This document shows, piece after piece, positions 22,780 to 34,929 of a stretch of DNA of 64,000 nt. The notes below the pieces were generated by a model. That model was not told the origin of the DNA, ran no database searches, and was given only the letters and a program-made list of their open reading frames with translations. A program made the position numbers and the translations under genes. This DNA comes from Spisula solida (taxonomy: Eukaryota; Mollusca; Bivalvia; Venerida; Mactridae): NCBI GenBank assembly GCA_947247005.1, contig OX365944.1, positions 2,926,501-2,990,500 of the forward strand, read 5' to 3'. Position 1 is the first letter of the stretch. Each line of letters starts with the position of its first letter.

Positions 22780-25265
22780 CTCAAGATTATTAGCTTTAAA
22801 CATTGGAAAACAACGAACATGAAGTTTATAAATAATTGCGAAAGTTGGGAAGCTGATCATCAATATAAAACGACATTTTAATATACAGGTATATAAACAT
22901 ATTGGCATGTGATTGTATGTTAGACGTTCAATTATACATTTGTATACATATCTTTGCATGAAAAGTTACTCACTCCGTTGGTAAAAATGACCGCCAAACA
23001 TATCTCTTAATATTGATGTCAGCACCCTTGATAAACGTCTTAAGAATACCTCTCTTAGAAATCGGATCAACAGAACCAATGCATGTACTTGAATAATAAA
23101 TAATTTAATATACATTTATAAGTCACAGTTTTACACATTCGTCTTTTCATAGAAACCTTTACTGAAATATTCCATACAATGTGAATATATTGAACTTAAT
23201 CCAAAAACGGACTCATCTTCTGAAATGTTAATGCTTGTCAAATTGTTATGTGAAAATATTTGCGAATATTATAATTTCATTTAGGAAACGACATTATGCC
23301 ATCTTCATATAATATAACAAATACAAGCCTAACACCATGTTAAAGCTATACAGTGTTGCATATCCTTCCATGGGGCAGCAGGTTATCTGATTGTTATGTC
23401 AGATTTTCGTCGAGCTGTATCAGTTCCTTTTATCTTGTTCATTTTAATGTTTGTCATTATGGCTTGTACTTGTAATATGTGATTGCTCTTTTGAATTCTT
23501 GATTGTCTCTTTCTGTTTCTGTTGAGTGTTGCTTCCCATGTCCTGACCGATTTTAATATCAATAGACTAACAGGATGTTGGACTATTCAATGTAACAATT
23601 GTTCATTAAATGAGTATCAAGATATAGTATTATAGCCGTTTTGGCATTCTGTGTTCAAATTGATATACAAACACAGACTGTCACGAAACTAGTCTGTGTA
23701 TTGAATGATGTTCCCATCTATTATTTACTGATAAAATCTCTGTCAATTGGCACATTTATACGGCATAACACAAGTGCTAGTGATGCAATAATTTCAGAAG
23801 ACTTTCATAATTATCTTCTATCACGCTCGACTCAGACCAGAAATTATCGTGCCTGCCAATATCTAAATGACCAGTTAGGGCCCTGGTTATAACTAGCTTG
23901 GTCGGATCTGATGAATATATCATTAACTCAACGTCACCAGAGTGTGGGGTGGTACTCTTTCAGAAGATTACACGATTTGAGTAGAAGCAACGATTCTTGA
24001 ACTCTTGAATTAACATTTCATTGAGTTCAGAATAGTGCACATTAACGAGATGATTTGAATGTGTGTTCTAAATTTGAGATTGTCCTGTTATTAGGATGGT
24101 ACATATAAACGAATGTATACAGTATAAACAGTATTGTACAAGTTATGTATGTTTAATGAAGCCCTGGTACGTTTATAGTGTTAAGAAGATGACACACTAA
24201 GACCAAACTGAGGACAATTCCTCAATAAAAAATATATAGAATCTAGTTCAAAATGTCCAGTAGCGAGTCTAGCTTAATAATGAATCAACATTAAGCTCGT
24301 TTAATCAACTTTAATATGTTTGCCTTATTGATTCCAATTTTTCAGTCGATAATAGGTGGGACTTGCTAAATTGTTATGACGCAGCCTGGCCGGGTAAGAA
24401 AGGGTGCCTAAGTCTCTAAAGAACGAGGCGTCAAATAACCGTAGGCGGTTCTCTTGTTTTTACAACGTATACATCCTTTCGTCGGTTGTTGAAACTGTCA
24501 TGTCTCACGTGTGATAGGAACATTAAGTCTACAACATTTCAGGCGTAATAAAATTCCGCAGAATTTCAATGTTTTGACTAACATCAATGATAACTTAATG
24601 CAATTTATACTAGCTACAAGAAGTGTCAGGAAGTTGAATGCATCGAATATTATTCATCCAGACAGAGATTTAAAGCTGTCGAGTAATAAAGTAGCATTGA
24701 TATATAGTTGATTGATGAGATACCGCCGAAGATTGCTTGTATAGTATAGTGTTCCTCATTTTACATACGAAGATCGACTCTAGGTATAGAGATTCATGGA
24801 TAGACAACTAATCGTCTCCTTTGGTTACAGTACGTTTCTATGAATAACATAGAAGTTTTTCTCGAGAGGATTTTTGCTTTCGCACCGACTCCAGAAAATG
24901 GCACCTACTCGAACAATTTGGTTAAATGACTCAGCTAGACACGTACTTCGCACGAGGATAACCGCATACAGGCGCCTGTCGCAGGCCACCACGGAAGTCG
25001 ACAATAATCGGTTTTTGGAGATTTAAACGATATGGATAATCTGTAGAGAACGACGGGTGCTATACAAAAGCTCCAGACGGCGGGCAACCCAAGGGTACAT
25101 TCTCTGGGGATTCTCTGACGACCAAAACGGTCTGCGATCGGCTACACTGATTTCCAACATGCTTAAAACAGAAGCCTATTACAGTTTCTGTACCTGACAG
25201 TTGGTGGACTGATGTGAACGCGCCCCATTCCACCGCCGGTATATGATTGTGGCTGGTGATGCTGC
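22780..25265. other. Spacer, no gene seen
   Basis: Frames at 23641-23892 and 24511-24711 lack recognisable domains and are of chance length for AT-rich DNA. Confidence 0.4.
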
Positions 25266-25530
25266 TGGCCGGGTATTTAGGTTCCAGTAGTGGTAGGTTG
25301 AGTGCCGTAATTAGGTACCGGTGTTGAAAGGTCGAATGCTGCATTTAGGTGCCGGTATTAAAAAGTCGGGGACCGTATTTCCGTATTTAGGTGCCGGTGT
25401 TTGAAGCTCGAGTGTCGTATTTAGGTGCCGGTATTTGAAGCTCGAGTACCGTATTTAGGTGCCGGTTTATGAAGGTCTGGTACCGTTTTCGCGCAAGCAT
25501 TAGAAGGTCCAATACCGTATCTGTTCCATC
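25266..25530 (+). repeat. ~36-bp minisatellite, about six units
   Basis: Units carry 'gtatttaggtgccggt' followed by 'ttgaagctcgagt' variants, spaced 33-41 bp. The units at 25385-25490 are the most alike and the left ones are degraded. Confidence 0.8.
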
Positions 25531-26300
25531 TCAAATACAGTTGTCGCACCATATAATATGAAAGGCAACCGTTATATTCAGTACGCATCCAGTTCGATTA
25601 TTTAACCATATTGCTAAACTTACCTTTTTAGTATAGCCTTTACAAGACATTGACACTCTTATAGTAATATAAACACTCATGAACTACCAATTGTATGGGA
25701 ATCGTTAGTACTAGATCCATTTATGCGTTGTTGGACGGTTTTGTTTATCACAGAACATTACTATATTTACTACAGAGTACAGAAGTAGTATAACAGAACG
25801 CAAGCATCTAGAAGCATAAGAAAATGACGGGATATTTCCATCACTATATAATCGTTATATAATGCTTATATAATCTAGAAGAATCAGAAGCTGGCGAGAT
25901 ACTTCCACGACTAAAATCGGGTTTGTATGTCGATAATACATGGTACGTTGTCACATTTCATTGTAGAATTGATGAAGTGCACATAGCTGAATATCGGCAT
26001 GTTAGCATGTTACCTCACAGACAACGTAATTGACTTCTCACATCTTGTCAACTAATTGGTGTCTCAATTACGTGAATATGTTTTGGGGAAACTTTATATT
26101 AGTTTGAATTAGTTGTTGCAAGAGCTTTCCTTCATTGGTAATGGGATTGGATTAGTTTAAAGGACAAGGTTCACACAAGGCTAAATTTGGCCCTGTGGTG
26201 TTTCTTCAAAAACAAAAATGCATGATCCTTAAAATGCATGATCCTTTAAATACGTTCTATACTTCTAATAGTTGCTACCTTTCAAAGGATTAAAAAAGAC
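25531..26300. other. Spacer, no gene seen
   Basis: No supported feature. Confidence 0.4.
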
Positions 26301-26302
26301 AA

Positions 26303-26375
26303 TATTAAGTCAGACAGGGAAGGCAGCACTCAACTTAACCAGCCGAGCACAGAAAACGTTAAAAACATACAAGGA
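26303..26375 (-). repeat. Dispersed 'ctcggctggttaag' core repeat
   Basis: Minus-strand copy of the 44-bp core present at 10731-10774, nearly identical to it, with the same upstream 'gtttttaacgttttctgtg'. A second diverged half ('ctgtactcggttggtt') lies just 5' of it on the minus strand, near 26388-26415. Confidence 0.65.
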
Positions 26376-26419
26376 ACAATGCCCTTTTGAACCAACCGAG
26401 TACAGAAAACATAAAACAT

Positions 26420-27204
26420 ATGCCATACATAGCAAAGTCTTTTCAGTGATTTTCATGATGATTCATAGCGTAAAAATTTACTTACAAGTATGATGCGATT
26501 CTAGCTACACTATCATATGTTCAACATACCGTATAATGATGTAGAACACTTGTTATTGTAGAAATATAAAAGTGTAGCATGATTGTCATTTATTTTAGGA
26601 AGATTTTACGTCATGTATTTTCACGAAAATGGCTAAGCATGACATATTTGTTGTGAATTTATTGGCAGATAACAAGAAATGTTTGGATACACATGATTAG
26701 TTAGTTTTTTTTAAAGGCAGTGTATTGATATATAAGAACTAAAGGACATATTTATATGAACATGCAGTTTTTATTTTTTTTTACATAAAAACATATGAAT
26801 ACATTAAGCCTTTATGAACCTCGTCCTTTAAGCTCAACACTTACTTCACGGTGTATACAATGTACCATTTAACACGTAACGACTCTTAATATAAAACAAA
26901 ACTCGTTCCCTTGTTTTAAAAGTATAACACTGCAAATATAATTACTTATTTCATAACATTCTCTTAATATGAGTTCTGTCCTTCGGTCTTTTACACATGT
27001 ATACAGGAGGAATAAATAGATAATAATATCCTAAAAACACACGATATATCTATGTGTATATTATGTAACTTGCTATTATCTCTGATAATTTGAGTACTAG
27101 GTTGGCTATGGTACAACTAATAATGGCTTTCAAATGATTTCTCCTGTTTGAAGTAGTCTGTGTAGCTTGTCGAACAAAACTATAACAGACGCCAAGAAAA
27201 TGTT
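26420..27204. other. Spacer, no gene seen
   Basis: No supported feature. Confidence 0.4.
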
Positions 27205-27408
27205 GTAAATGGACTTTTGTCAGTCACCTAACCACACAACAGTATATAACAAACAATATATACAACTAACAATTAACAACTTACAACAATCGAATACGTA
27301 TTTGTAGTAAATGGGCTTTTTTCAGTCAGTAAACCACACAACATATTATAACAAACAATATATACTACTAACAATTAACAACTTACAACAATCGAATACG
27401 TATTTGTA
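27205..27408. repeat. 102-bp direct tandem duplication
   Basis: Two head-to-tail copies beginning 'gtaaatgg' at 27205 and 27307, nearly identical over their length ('aacaattaacaacttacaac', 'aatcgaatacgtatttgtag'). Confidence 0.9.
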
Positions 27409-28869
27409 GTTATAACATGTATATAGGCAAAAATGTGAACGAAATACTAAGTGTTATGAAGTCCTTCTCCTATGATGCCTCGTACATGTGAATTTAAATA
27501 GATATAATATACGCTGCTCGATAGGAATTATGCTATGAAACGTACCTTCTCAGCTTACACCTGATAGATAGTCATACTTATTATCTAAGATTATATCTAT
27601 TATCTTTCGTCATGTGTGCATTTAGATAATTACATCTCATCAGAGTAACATTTAGATTCATGACCTATATTGTATCATACGTAAATATACTACTCAAAAT
27701 TTTACAATGGTCAGCAAATATTTTGCAAATTGAAGTAGATGGACTGGTGGAATTTCATAAAACATAATATTGCCTCTGAAGTATTGTGAATGACGAATAA
27801 AGATTTCTTCAAAGGTAGATGTCTTAGTTCTGATTAGCACAACCTCACTCAAATAATTGCGCTGCATTGAAGCGTCTGTGACAACAGAATGCGGTCCAGT
27901 TGTTTTGCATTTTGGTCTAAACACTATACTGAGAATAGACAAGGGTCCGTGTCAATAGGGTTTATCATTTACCTGGTAAACGACGACATTATTCAAATGC
28001 ATACCAAATGAATCGCATGCATTGTTTTCGAAATTTATATTGTGATATTTGAATCGTTTTTCTATTCAATTATCATAATAGTATTGACATAAACATATAT
28101 CTCTTGATCCTTATCAAACTTTGAGAAGCACTGTAGTACAAAGCCTGTGTAACAACTAAACCACTAAACACTTACCTTGTAGTGTTGTTTTACCCAATTA
28201 GTCCAGTATTGTTGATTATTCTGTTAATTACAATTACACCAAACGTGAATATTGTAGCATTTTACCATTTCATAAGTGTTCATCTAATTATACATTCATT
28301 AAATGAAAGGTCAATAAATCCGTCAGTAATGTTAGGCACTTATTTTCAGAAAGTTTCCAAGTTGTGCAAGAAATGCAGAGCTCCAAGTAAGGCATTTGCT
28401 AATAAAGCCGATATTTTCTCTGCATCTGAAGTAACAGATCTATGGTGACTTTCTTGGCGAGCTTTCCATGTTTACCAATCGCTTTCTGATAAATGGTAAT
28501 GAAACTATTTCGCATTAAATATAGAATATTACCATAGATATTGATATAACAAGTCATAAATAAACCGCCCAATCTAATTCCAAGCGACTGTTTAATCATA
28601 CAATATTGTTTGATAGCAGACGAATATATAAAAGGGTACACACGAGCAAATTACCAACAGTTGTAGCCAAGAATTAATAACCCAAACGCGCCTTGCGTAC
28701 AATAATTGCTGTTTTTCATCAGGATGCTTCGCCAAATATGGCTCTTAATGTAGACATTATTTGGCAGTGAAATAAAATATGTCATTACAAATTTATAGGT
28801 CTTAAGCGAAGAGATAAATATTCTAAGTTGCCGAAAGAATTACCCATTACATTAAGCAGGTATTAGAAC
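27409..28869. other. Spacer, no gene seen
   Basis: Short frames on both strands without recognisable domains. Confidence 0.4.
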
Positions 28870-28985
28870 TTCTGTCTTGTTGAGGCGTGTGGTGTTTTCC
28901 TGTGTTTGGTGGTTATGGCGCGTTATAGAGGGTTGTGTTGTGTCACTGTGGTGTGCCGCGTATCACCTTGTTGTGCCACCGCACT
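28870..28985 (+). repeat. GT/GTG-rich degenerate repeat
   Basis: Strand-biased GT-rich DNA with 'gtgtgg', 'gttgtg' and 'gcgtgt' motifs. A similar stretch lies at 30535-30735. It is probably an eroded minisatellite. Confidence 0.45.
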
Positions 28986-28989
28986 ACTT

Positions 28990-29480
28990 TATACATGGGA
29001 GCATATAGCATTGGTGCTGTTCGTCCGTCCGTCCGTCTATAACGCAAAAAGTGTGTGTTAAACTCATAAACTGCTGGATGGAATTTCTTCAAACTTTCAC
29101 AGATAACCAACCACAATGCATAGATAACCGTCAAGCATAGCATATTTGCTGAGTAAATTTTACCAGAACTATTGCCCTTTGTTACTTTCACTATATATCC
29201 TATAGTGAAACATCTTGTGTGTTGAACTCCTCACAAAATATTGGTCGGAATTTCGTCAAACGTTAACAGATTAACAATTTCAATGCATAGGTGAAAGTAA
29301 AGGATGGAATACTTTGTTTACCTGAATGGTTTTGATATAATTATAGCCCACAATGCTAGAGCAATTGAATAATGATGTTTTCTCAACCCCCACTACTCCC
29401 CTCTCCTTAACCATTTGAAATGATATATGCTATAATTGGGGCACCCGTGTCTCATGGACACATTTTCTAGTTTGTATTGT
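28990..29480 (+). repeat. Dispersed repeat (shared with 10270-10452)
   Basis: Contains 'gtccgtccgtccgtc', 'aaactgctggatggaat' with 'ttcttcaaactttcaca', and near the right end 'gggcacccgtgtctcatgg'. Blocks are shared with 10.3 kb, and the whole resembles dispersed bivalve repeats that I recall. The 82-codon minus frame here is not a gene. Confidence 0.55.
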
Positions 29481-30094
29481 TGTGCAGTATTAGTTGTAAT
29501 TAACTTAGTATAAGTCGATTGATCAACCTGTCACAGGTTTTTGGCATGAGATATACGTAGGACGGGTCGATGAGATTAAACATGTATCATAGTCTTTATC
29601 ATATAGTCCGAGAATTTGACACGACTCTCGGCCTTCTATTAGCATGATTAACAGCTGAAATAATGTCTATATGTATAATCCTGATTGTAGGTTTTCGTAA
29701 GCGGGAGTATCACGAAGTCGCTCGAGGTGCAATAACAACACAGAACTAAAGAAACGATATTGCACGATTTGCTCGCGGAAATTTATATAATCAACGTAAG
29801 AACCTTGTAATACAAGTAAGTAAATAGTTTATCAACGTGCCATGTGTATAACATATATTCACAAGTACTATATTAAAGAAAAAACCAGGTCCAATGGACC
29901 TATATGTCACCGGCATTGTGACGTAATAAATTAAATCATGGTAATATTATACATACTAAATTTTACAGATATTGCTCTATGTTAATTAGGCTGAAATATG
30001 CAACGAGCTAAACATATATTCATTCGGATTTATAATATAAATACAGTATGCACAATTAATGTATATTTAGTTTTGATCACCTCCTTAAATAACT
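29481..30094. other. Spacer, no gene seen
   Basis: No supported feature. Confidence 0.4.
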
Positions 30095-30340
30095 TTAAAC
30101 TAAAACTTTAGCCACTTTTCTCGGAGCATTGTTCCTTATAAAGTCTAACAAATCATTGTCACTCAGGTTGTTTATTGGTGAACCTCGGAATAGTTCTTGT
30201 CGTAATTCATCATAAATTCACATTTCAACAAGAAGTGTCTTTCATCTTCCACACAATGCACATCACAAAATGTACACAGTATATTGTCAATGGCTTCTCC
30301 AACGTACCTTCATAAACTATATTCACGAATAAAGGTCGGG
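30095..30340 (-). pseudogene. Zinc-knuckle C-terminal relic of a non-LTR retrotransposon-type protein
   Basis: A minus-strand frame from about 30305 reads 'CTFCDVHCVEDERHFLLKC'. This is a C-x2-C, then V/I-E-D-E-x-H-F-L-L-x-C motif found at the C-terminus of some non-LTR reverse-transcriptase proteins (endonuclease-RT type). The frame stops at 30172-30174. A second frame continues with 'NNLSDNDLLDFIRNNAPRKV', the expected tail, so there is at least one frameshift. No RT domain is present upstream, so it is a dead fragment. Confidence 0.65.
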
Positions 30341-30534
30341 AACATGTCACATACTCCGAGCAATAACAGAATATTTCGTACGAATAATGTTTTGTGCAAT
30401 ACAAAGTTACAGTCTGTGATATGCTAAAATGTTGTTACATGTACATGTATATAGCTTAAAGTTATCCGTACGCGGAAAAGGCTGACCCAAATACAAATGG
30501 TCAAGCAAATGACCTGCGACACGTAAAACAATCC

Positions 30535-30735
30535 GACTTTAGTGTTCTGGTGTGGCGTGTCATTTTAATGTGGCATACAATGAACAATCTAAGAGCAATG
30601 ATCTATTTGTGGAGCGCCGTGTAGCATTGTGTTATATTGTTTAGTTACGGCGTATAATGTTGTAATATGGTGTGTTTGATGGTTTGTGCATGTTGTTTTA
30701 GCGTGCATTGTTATGATGTTGTGACGAACATTGTG
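30535..30735 (+). repeat. GT-rich degenerate repeat
   Basis: Same style as 28870-28985: repeated 'gtgtgg', 'gttgtg' and 'cattgtg' words on one strand. Confidence 0.4.
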
Positions 30736-30759
30736 TTGTTATGGTATGCTGTTTTATAT

Positions 30760-31670
30760 TCTAAGTTGGTCCCGTGACATTGTAGTTGTACAGGAAGGCA
30801 AACTAATCGTAACGTTCTTCTATTTGCAACTTACTGACACCCACTATTATATTTGTTTCGGTACACTATGCGGACTCTACGGGGAATGTACCTTCGATAA
30901 CATTATTAGTAGACTGTACTTTTATTTCATTTATTGTTCTGTGATGTGCCAAACGTGAGTGGGTGGTATGGGAAGACTAATGTCGGCAGTCTGCGATATT
31001 CCTGGCTCCGAAATATGTCTATATTGCTTCTGCCATATTGAATTGTCTGTTTGGAAAACCATGATTAGAAGTAAGACAACGTCTTGGATGAGATAAGTTC
31101 TTATGTTGTTTCAGTGATATCCAATATAGTTTTCGACCAGTTGCTATTTTTATACTTTGTGTTTCGCGATCACGAGCGGTGTTTAGATGTTCTTGCAGTA
31201 ACGTTATTCTGTCGTGTATGTATGTATGTATGTATGTATCCTGCTTTGATAAGTATCAACAGCAATATTCCTGTCCGTCTTGTATTAATTAGCTAAGTAT
31301 TATTACCGAAGAATAAAAAATTGTTAAAATATTTAAATGTCATCTCGTCTGCTTCTAAATTTCTAAAAGTGCATGCAATGTAGTTGGCATTAATCGACAC
31401 AATGTCGTCATTTCAACTGATACGCCAATCAGCAGTGGCTCAAGTGGCAATAATATCGAGTGATTTATAATATTTGTCTCGTTGTCTTTCTCATAGTGCA
31501 AGATCCGAATTCCTAAAATGTGGGACCATAATTCTGTTGACAGTTATTAAGGTTTATCTAGTATCATGGTGGGTAGAAATGTTAAAAAAAATTATATTAC
31601 AATGCACAACCCAAAGTCAAACGGAATCAGTGGAAGCACCTAGTCTTCCATGCAAGAGACAGACACAGTT
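30760..31670. other. Spacer with a (GTAT)n microsatellite
   Basis: No gene seen. A perfect GTAT repeat of about six units lies at 31214-31240. Confidence 0.5.
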
Positions 31671-31676
31671 TTCAAG

Positions 31677-31720
31677 CTCGGCTTGTTAAGTTGAGTGCTG
31701 CCTTCCCTGTGTGACTTAAT
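31677..31720 (+). repeat. Dispersed 'ctcggctggttaag' core repeat
   Basis: Plus-strand copy of the 44-bp core ('gttaagttgagtgctgcctt', 'ccctgtgtgacttaat'). Confidence 0.65.
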
Positions 31721-31769
31721 ATTGTTTTATTGTTTTTGTTCAGATTCAGATTGATTACTGCCGTGTTTT

Positions 31770-33055
31770 TATTGTTACGAGAATGCGTTAATCGATCACA
31801 TGTAGTATAAAATGTAATGATGATGTAATGATACAGTATAGCTGTGTGATGTTCATGATTTAATCGCTATTCTGGGAACGCGTATAGCGACTATAGTGCG
31901 CCCATCGGTTTGGCCAACTGTTGCAAATTTGGTTTTACAAATTACTTCAGTTAACTGATATGGTCAGTTTTGTGCTAAAACATCACTGACAAATCGTGTG
32001 CATCTGCTTAATCCACCTTAAAGTTTGTGGTATATACCAAATTTTCCAGCCTTTCTCATTATTATTGGAGCACATTAGAACATCGCTAATACAGTAAAAT
32101 AATCGTTTGGACGATTTGAGATAACGTAATCCAAGAAAGCCCGTACAATAGTTTGTATGCATATGTTTGATGCACTAAAGGAATTACATTGGACTTAAAT
32201 TTGTTAACAACTACAATTCGTGGTAAATATCAATGTTGTTTAATTTAAAGAAATCCATCATAAGACGTAACAACATCAAAACGAGTTTGCCTTGTATGTT
32301 TTTAATGTTTTTCCTTGCTCGGCTGGTTAAGTTGAGTGCCCGCCTTTCCTATCTGGCTAAATTTTATCTTTTTGAATTGCAATTTCACGACGTCATAATA
32401 ACGTAATAATAATGTAACCTACACACATGTTTGTATAGTGAGGTTTCCTCATCCTATTATGAGAATGATTGTCCTCAAGGTGCCGCAATATGTATACTAA
32501 AGCTCTTCAATTACACTGGTACTTTACATGTGCTTGCTACGCAATGTATAAAAGTAGTTCTAATTTAGGTCGGTGGAATAATCTTGACGGGAATTAGCAT
32601 ACGTTTGGAATGGTTTTAAATCAAGACGTTTACTCGTAAATATTATATAATGCGTTTTGGTTTGTCTCTGCTATAAACAACGAACTAGACGTTGTGAATC
32701 AGCCAGGTCTCTTGGCACTTAGGGAATATGAATATATGAATTATACTATTTCAGAGAGATATATTAAGTTCATTATCCATACCAGAATTCACAATCACAT
32801 CATTGAACTCAGTAATAGAAATGAACATGTCTGTTGGTAAATATTGGTGCCGATAATGAAAACATTGTGGTGATAAATAGATCTAGTCAAACAGCAATTT
32901 TATGTTTGCACCGTACGAAGACTAATACATTACATTCCAGTGAACGAATAATTGTCTACATATCATACGAATACATCCTGTTTATTTTGGAATCAATTAT
33001 GCTACGATCAGCTTGGTACTCGTTATTGATTGACCGGAATCATGTCAGCGTGTAA
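31770..33055. repeat. Diverged 1.2-1.3-kb duplicated block, copy 1
   Basis: Collinear with 34930-36070 from 'aatgcgttaatcgatca' to 'ttgattgaccggaat'. Shared landmarks include 'acatcgctaatacagta', 'cgacgtcat', 'tataaaagtagttctaat' (TATA-like, 32549 and 35565), 'gttgtgaatcagccaggtct' and 'gataatgaaaacattgtggt'. No conserved open frame spans it. It may be a repeat element or LTR-like unit rather than a gene. A short insertion is present only in this copy (32286-32375). Confidence 0.8.
32286..32375 (+). mobile_element. Core-repeat insertion with empty site in the other copy
   Basis: The DNA between 'aaaacgagt' and 'attgcaa' in copy 1 holds 'cttgtatgtttttaatg' and 'gctcggctggttaagttgag', and is missing at the matching place in copy 2 (about 35392). 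This shows that the core repeat moves or is deleted as a unit of about 85-90 bp. Confidence 0.55.
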
Positions 33056-33218
33056 GTCCAGACTTGATTTCCGGGTTGAAAGATAGTGTTCCGGTTTATC
33101 GCGATAAGGAGGTGTAGCTTGACAGTGACAATGACATACTGGATGTGAATAACTGGTACGTGATGAGTACAATACGCTGTCGTATATAACTGTAAAGAAA
33201 ATTGAAGGGATAGTACGA

Positions 33219-33880
33219 TGGTCATTCCATATAAAATGTATACTATGAATTATGTCTAAAACCCATAAAGATGATTAAACGAAATTTCGCATAATAAATA
33301 TAAATGAAAATACGATCAGCAGAATATCAATCAAAGAATACTAGTATGCAGGGAAGGATATCTATGCAACGGCCTATACTAAACAGCAAACACTTTTAAA
33401 AAGCAGACAGAATATTGACGTGCGAAAAGGAAGTTCGGGAAAAGGGGAGTAATTTTGACTCAGTTTATTCGATTAGTCGGAAAAGGTTAACCATGTGCAA
33501 GGGTTGCGCGTGGTGGGTGCCCAAATGTTTGACGTCGGAACACAGAGAACGTCGCTCCAAACTAGTTATCGGCTTGCTTTCGCGCTTTATTGTCGAAGGA
33601 CACAACGTTCTATCCATAGCTTTGGTTATGGTTGAGACTTATATACGTTCATACAACCCTGAAATGAGACGACAATAACCTGGAAATTCGAAATCCTGAT
33701 TTACATAGGAATAAGTAGACCGCGGCCATGTTGTTGAGAGTGTATGAGCGCAGTTGCCTAGCAACGCGAATAGAGAGTCTGTCGAAATGATGAAAGTCGG
33801 TTTTTGAATATTAGAAGGTTACTTTGAATGATTATGTCCATGTTTGAATGATTTATATTGAATATGCAATTGTATGTGTC
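33219..33880 (+). mobile_element. Mariner-family element relic
   Basis: The left part resembles the left end of the mariner relics at 45.66 and 59.82 kb: 'ggtcattc', 'tctaaaaccc' and 'aacgaaa'. The right part has 'agttgcctagcaac' and 'aaggttacttt', also shared with them. It contains the broken transposase listed separately. The right terminal repeat is not recognisable. Confidence 0.65.
33415..33678 (+). pseudogene. Broken mariner transposase fragment
   Basis: An 87-codon open stretch carrying the mariner signature WVPKCLT followed by a charged helix, then 'YIRSYNPEMRRQ', which corresponds to the family's TGDETWIHHYxPExxRQ segment. The first catalytic Asp position (TGDE) reads VMVE, so the DDE/D triad is already broken. 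The N-terminal helix-turn-helix part and the C-terminal two acids are absent. In the family the enzyme cuts and pastes elements at TA sites; this copy cannot. Confidence 0.7.
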
Positions 33881-34540
33881 ATACACTTCTTCTTCGGCTT
33901 GTTTTTCATAAATAAAACATTTATCAATGAATTCGTGGAGATTTTATGATTAAAACCTAACTAACTTTAGAAGCAAAACAACGAAGTCAATTGAAAATTG
34001 CGAATCACATTGTTTTATATTTTCGGTTGTTTGACATTAGAAATGTTGTTTTCTGTTTTTTTCAGGTTTTATTTTGTGATTGTGTTGATAACTTTTCTGA
34101 GTCCTGGACAATTTGTACTTGTTGCTGAAATGTAAACAATAATAAAAATGGTGTCGTGTTTGACTACTAATAAAAGAAGTAAACTGCAGTAGGCTGTGAA
34201 ATATATTGTTTAATTCATTTTTCAATGTACCGTTACATGATCTTGTTATGTACAAAATTTAAACAAAATCTTTTTTTTCAAACTGTAGTGAATGCCTGTA
34301 AACAATGGTAATTCATCTAGATTATTATAAACTATAAATGAGCAAGGCAGAATGTGTTTAACGTTTCTAATTATGAAGACAATGCGCTTATTGGCAAACG
34401 TTCAGTTCGCTAGAAATTGACATTTCATTTGATAGGTAAGCATATTGCGCCTAGGATAATAAGAAAGGCGGGAAAACTTGTTATATAGTCCACAAAGGTG
34501 GATTGATCAGATGTGCATGATTTATCAGTTATGCTTTGAG
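33881..34540. other. Spacer, no gene seen
   Basis: No supported feature. Confidence 0.4.
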
Positions 34541-34544
34541 TAAA

Positions 34545-34652
34545 ATACTGACCTTATTTGTTTCCCTAAATAATTTGTAAAACCAATCTCGAAACAGTTG
34601 GCCAAACCGATTCATATTTGTAAATATCACATTATCCTGGGCGCACTATATA
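34545..34652 (-). repeat. Dispersed terminal-repeat-like sequence, inverted copy
   Basis: The reverse complement matches 31885-32020 and 35065-35200 ('agtgcgccca', 'cggtttggccaactgtt', 'attggttttacaaattat'). Together with the copy at 31.89 kb it could form the two ends of a 2.77-kb element. Confidence 0.6.
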
Positions 34653-34929
34653 GTCCAGTCAGGGTAAGAATACAGTGACGCAGCGGTAGGGTCCACAATT
34701 GCGGTGTAAAACCAATTATAAAGGTTTAAACGGATAGCCATAATTCTAATGCTAAACTAACAAATTATATTGAAGTTGGCACTACCTATTCAGACAATGG
34801 TTGTAATCTTCTGTGTACACATAAACGGTTACGTCACTGTCACCAGATCCTAACTGGAGTATAGTCGTCAGGTACTCGTACTAAGCATTTACTGGGGAGA
34901 TGTTTGTATTATGATGTATTACAACCATG

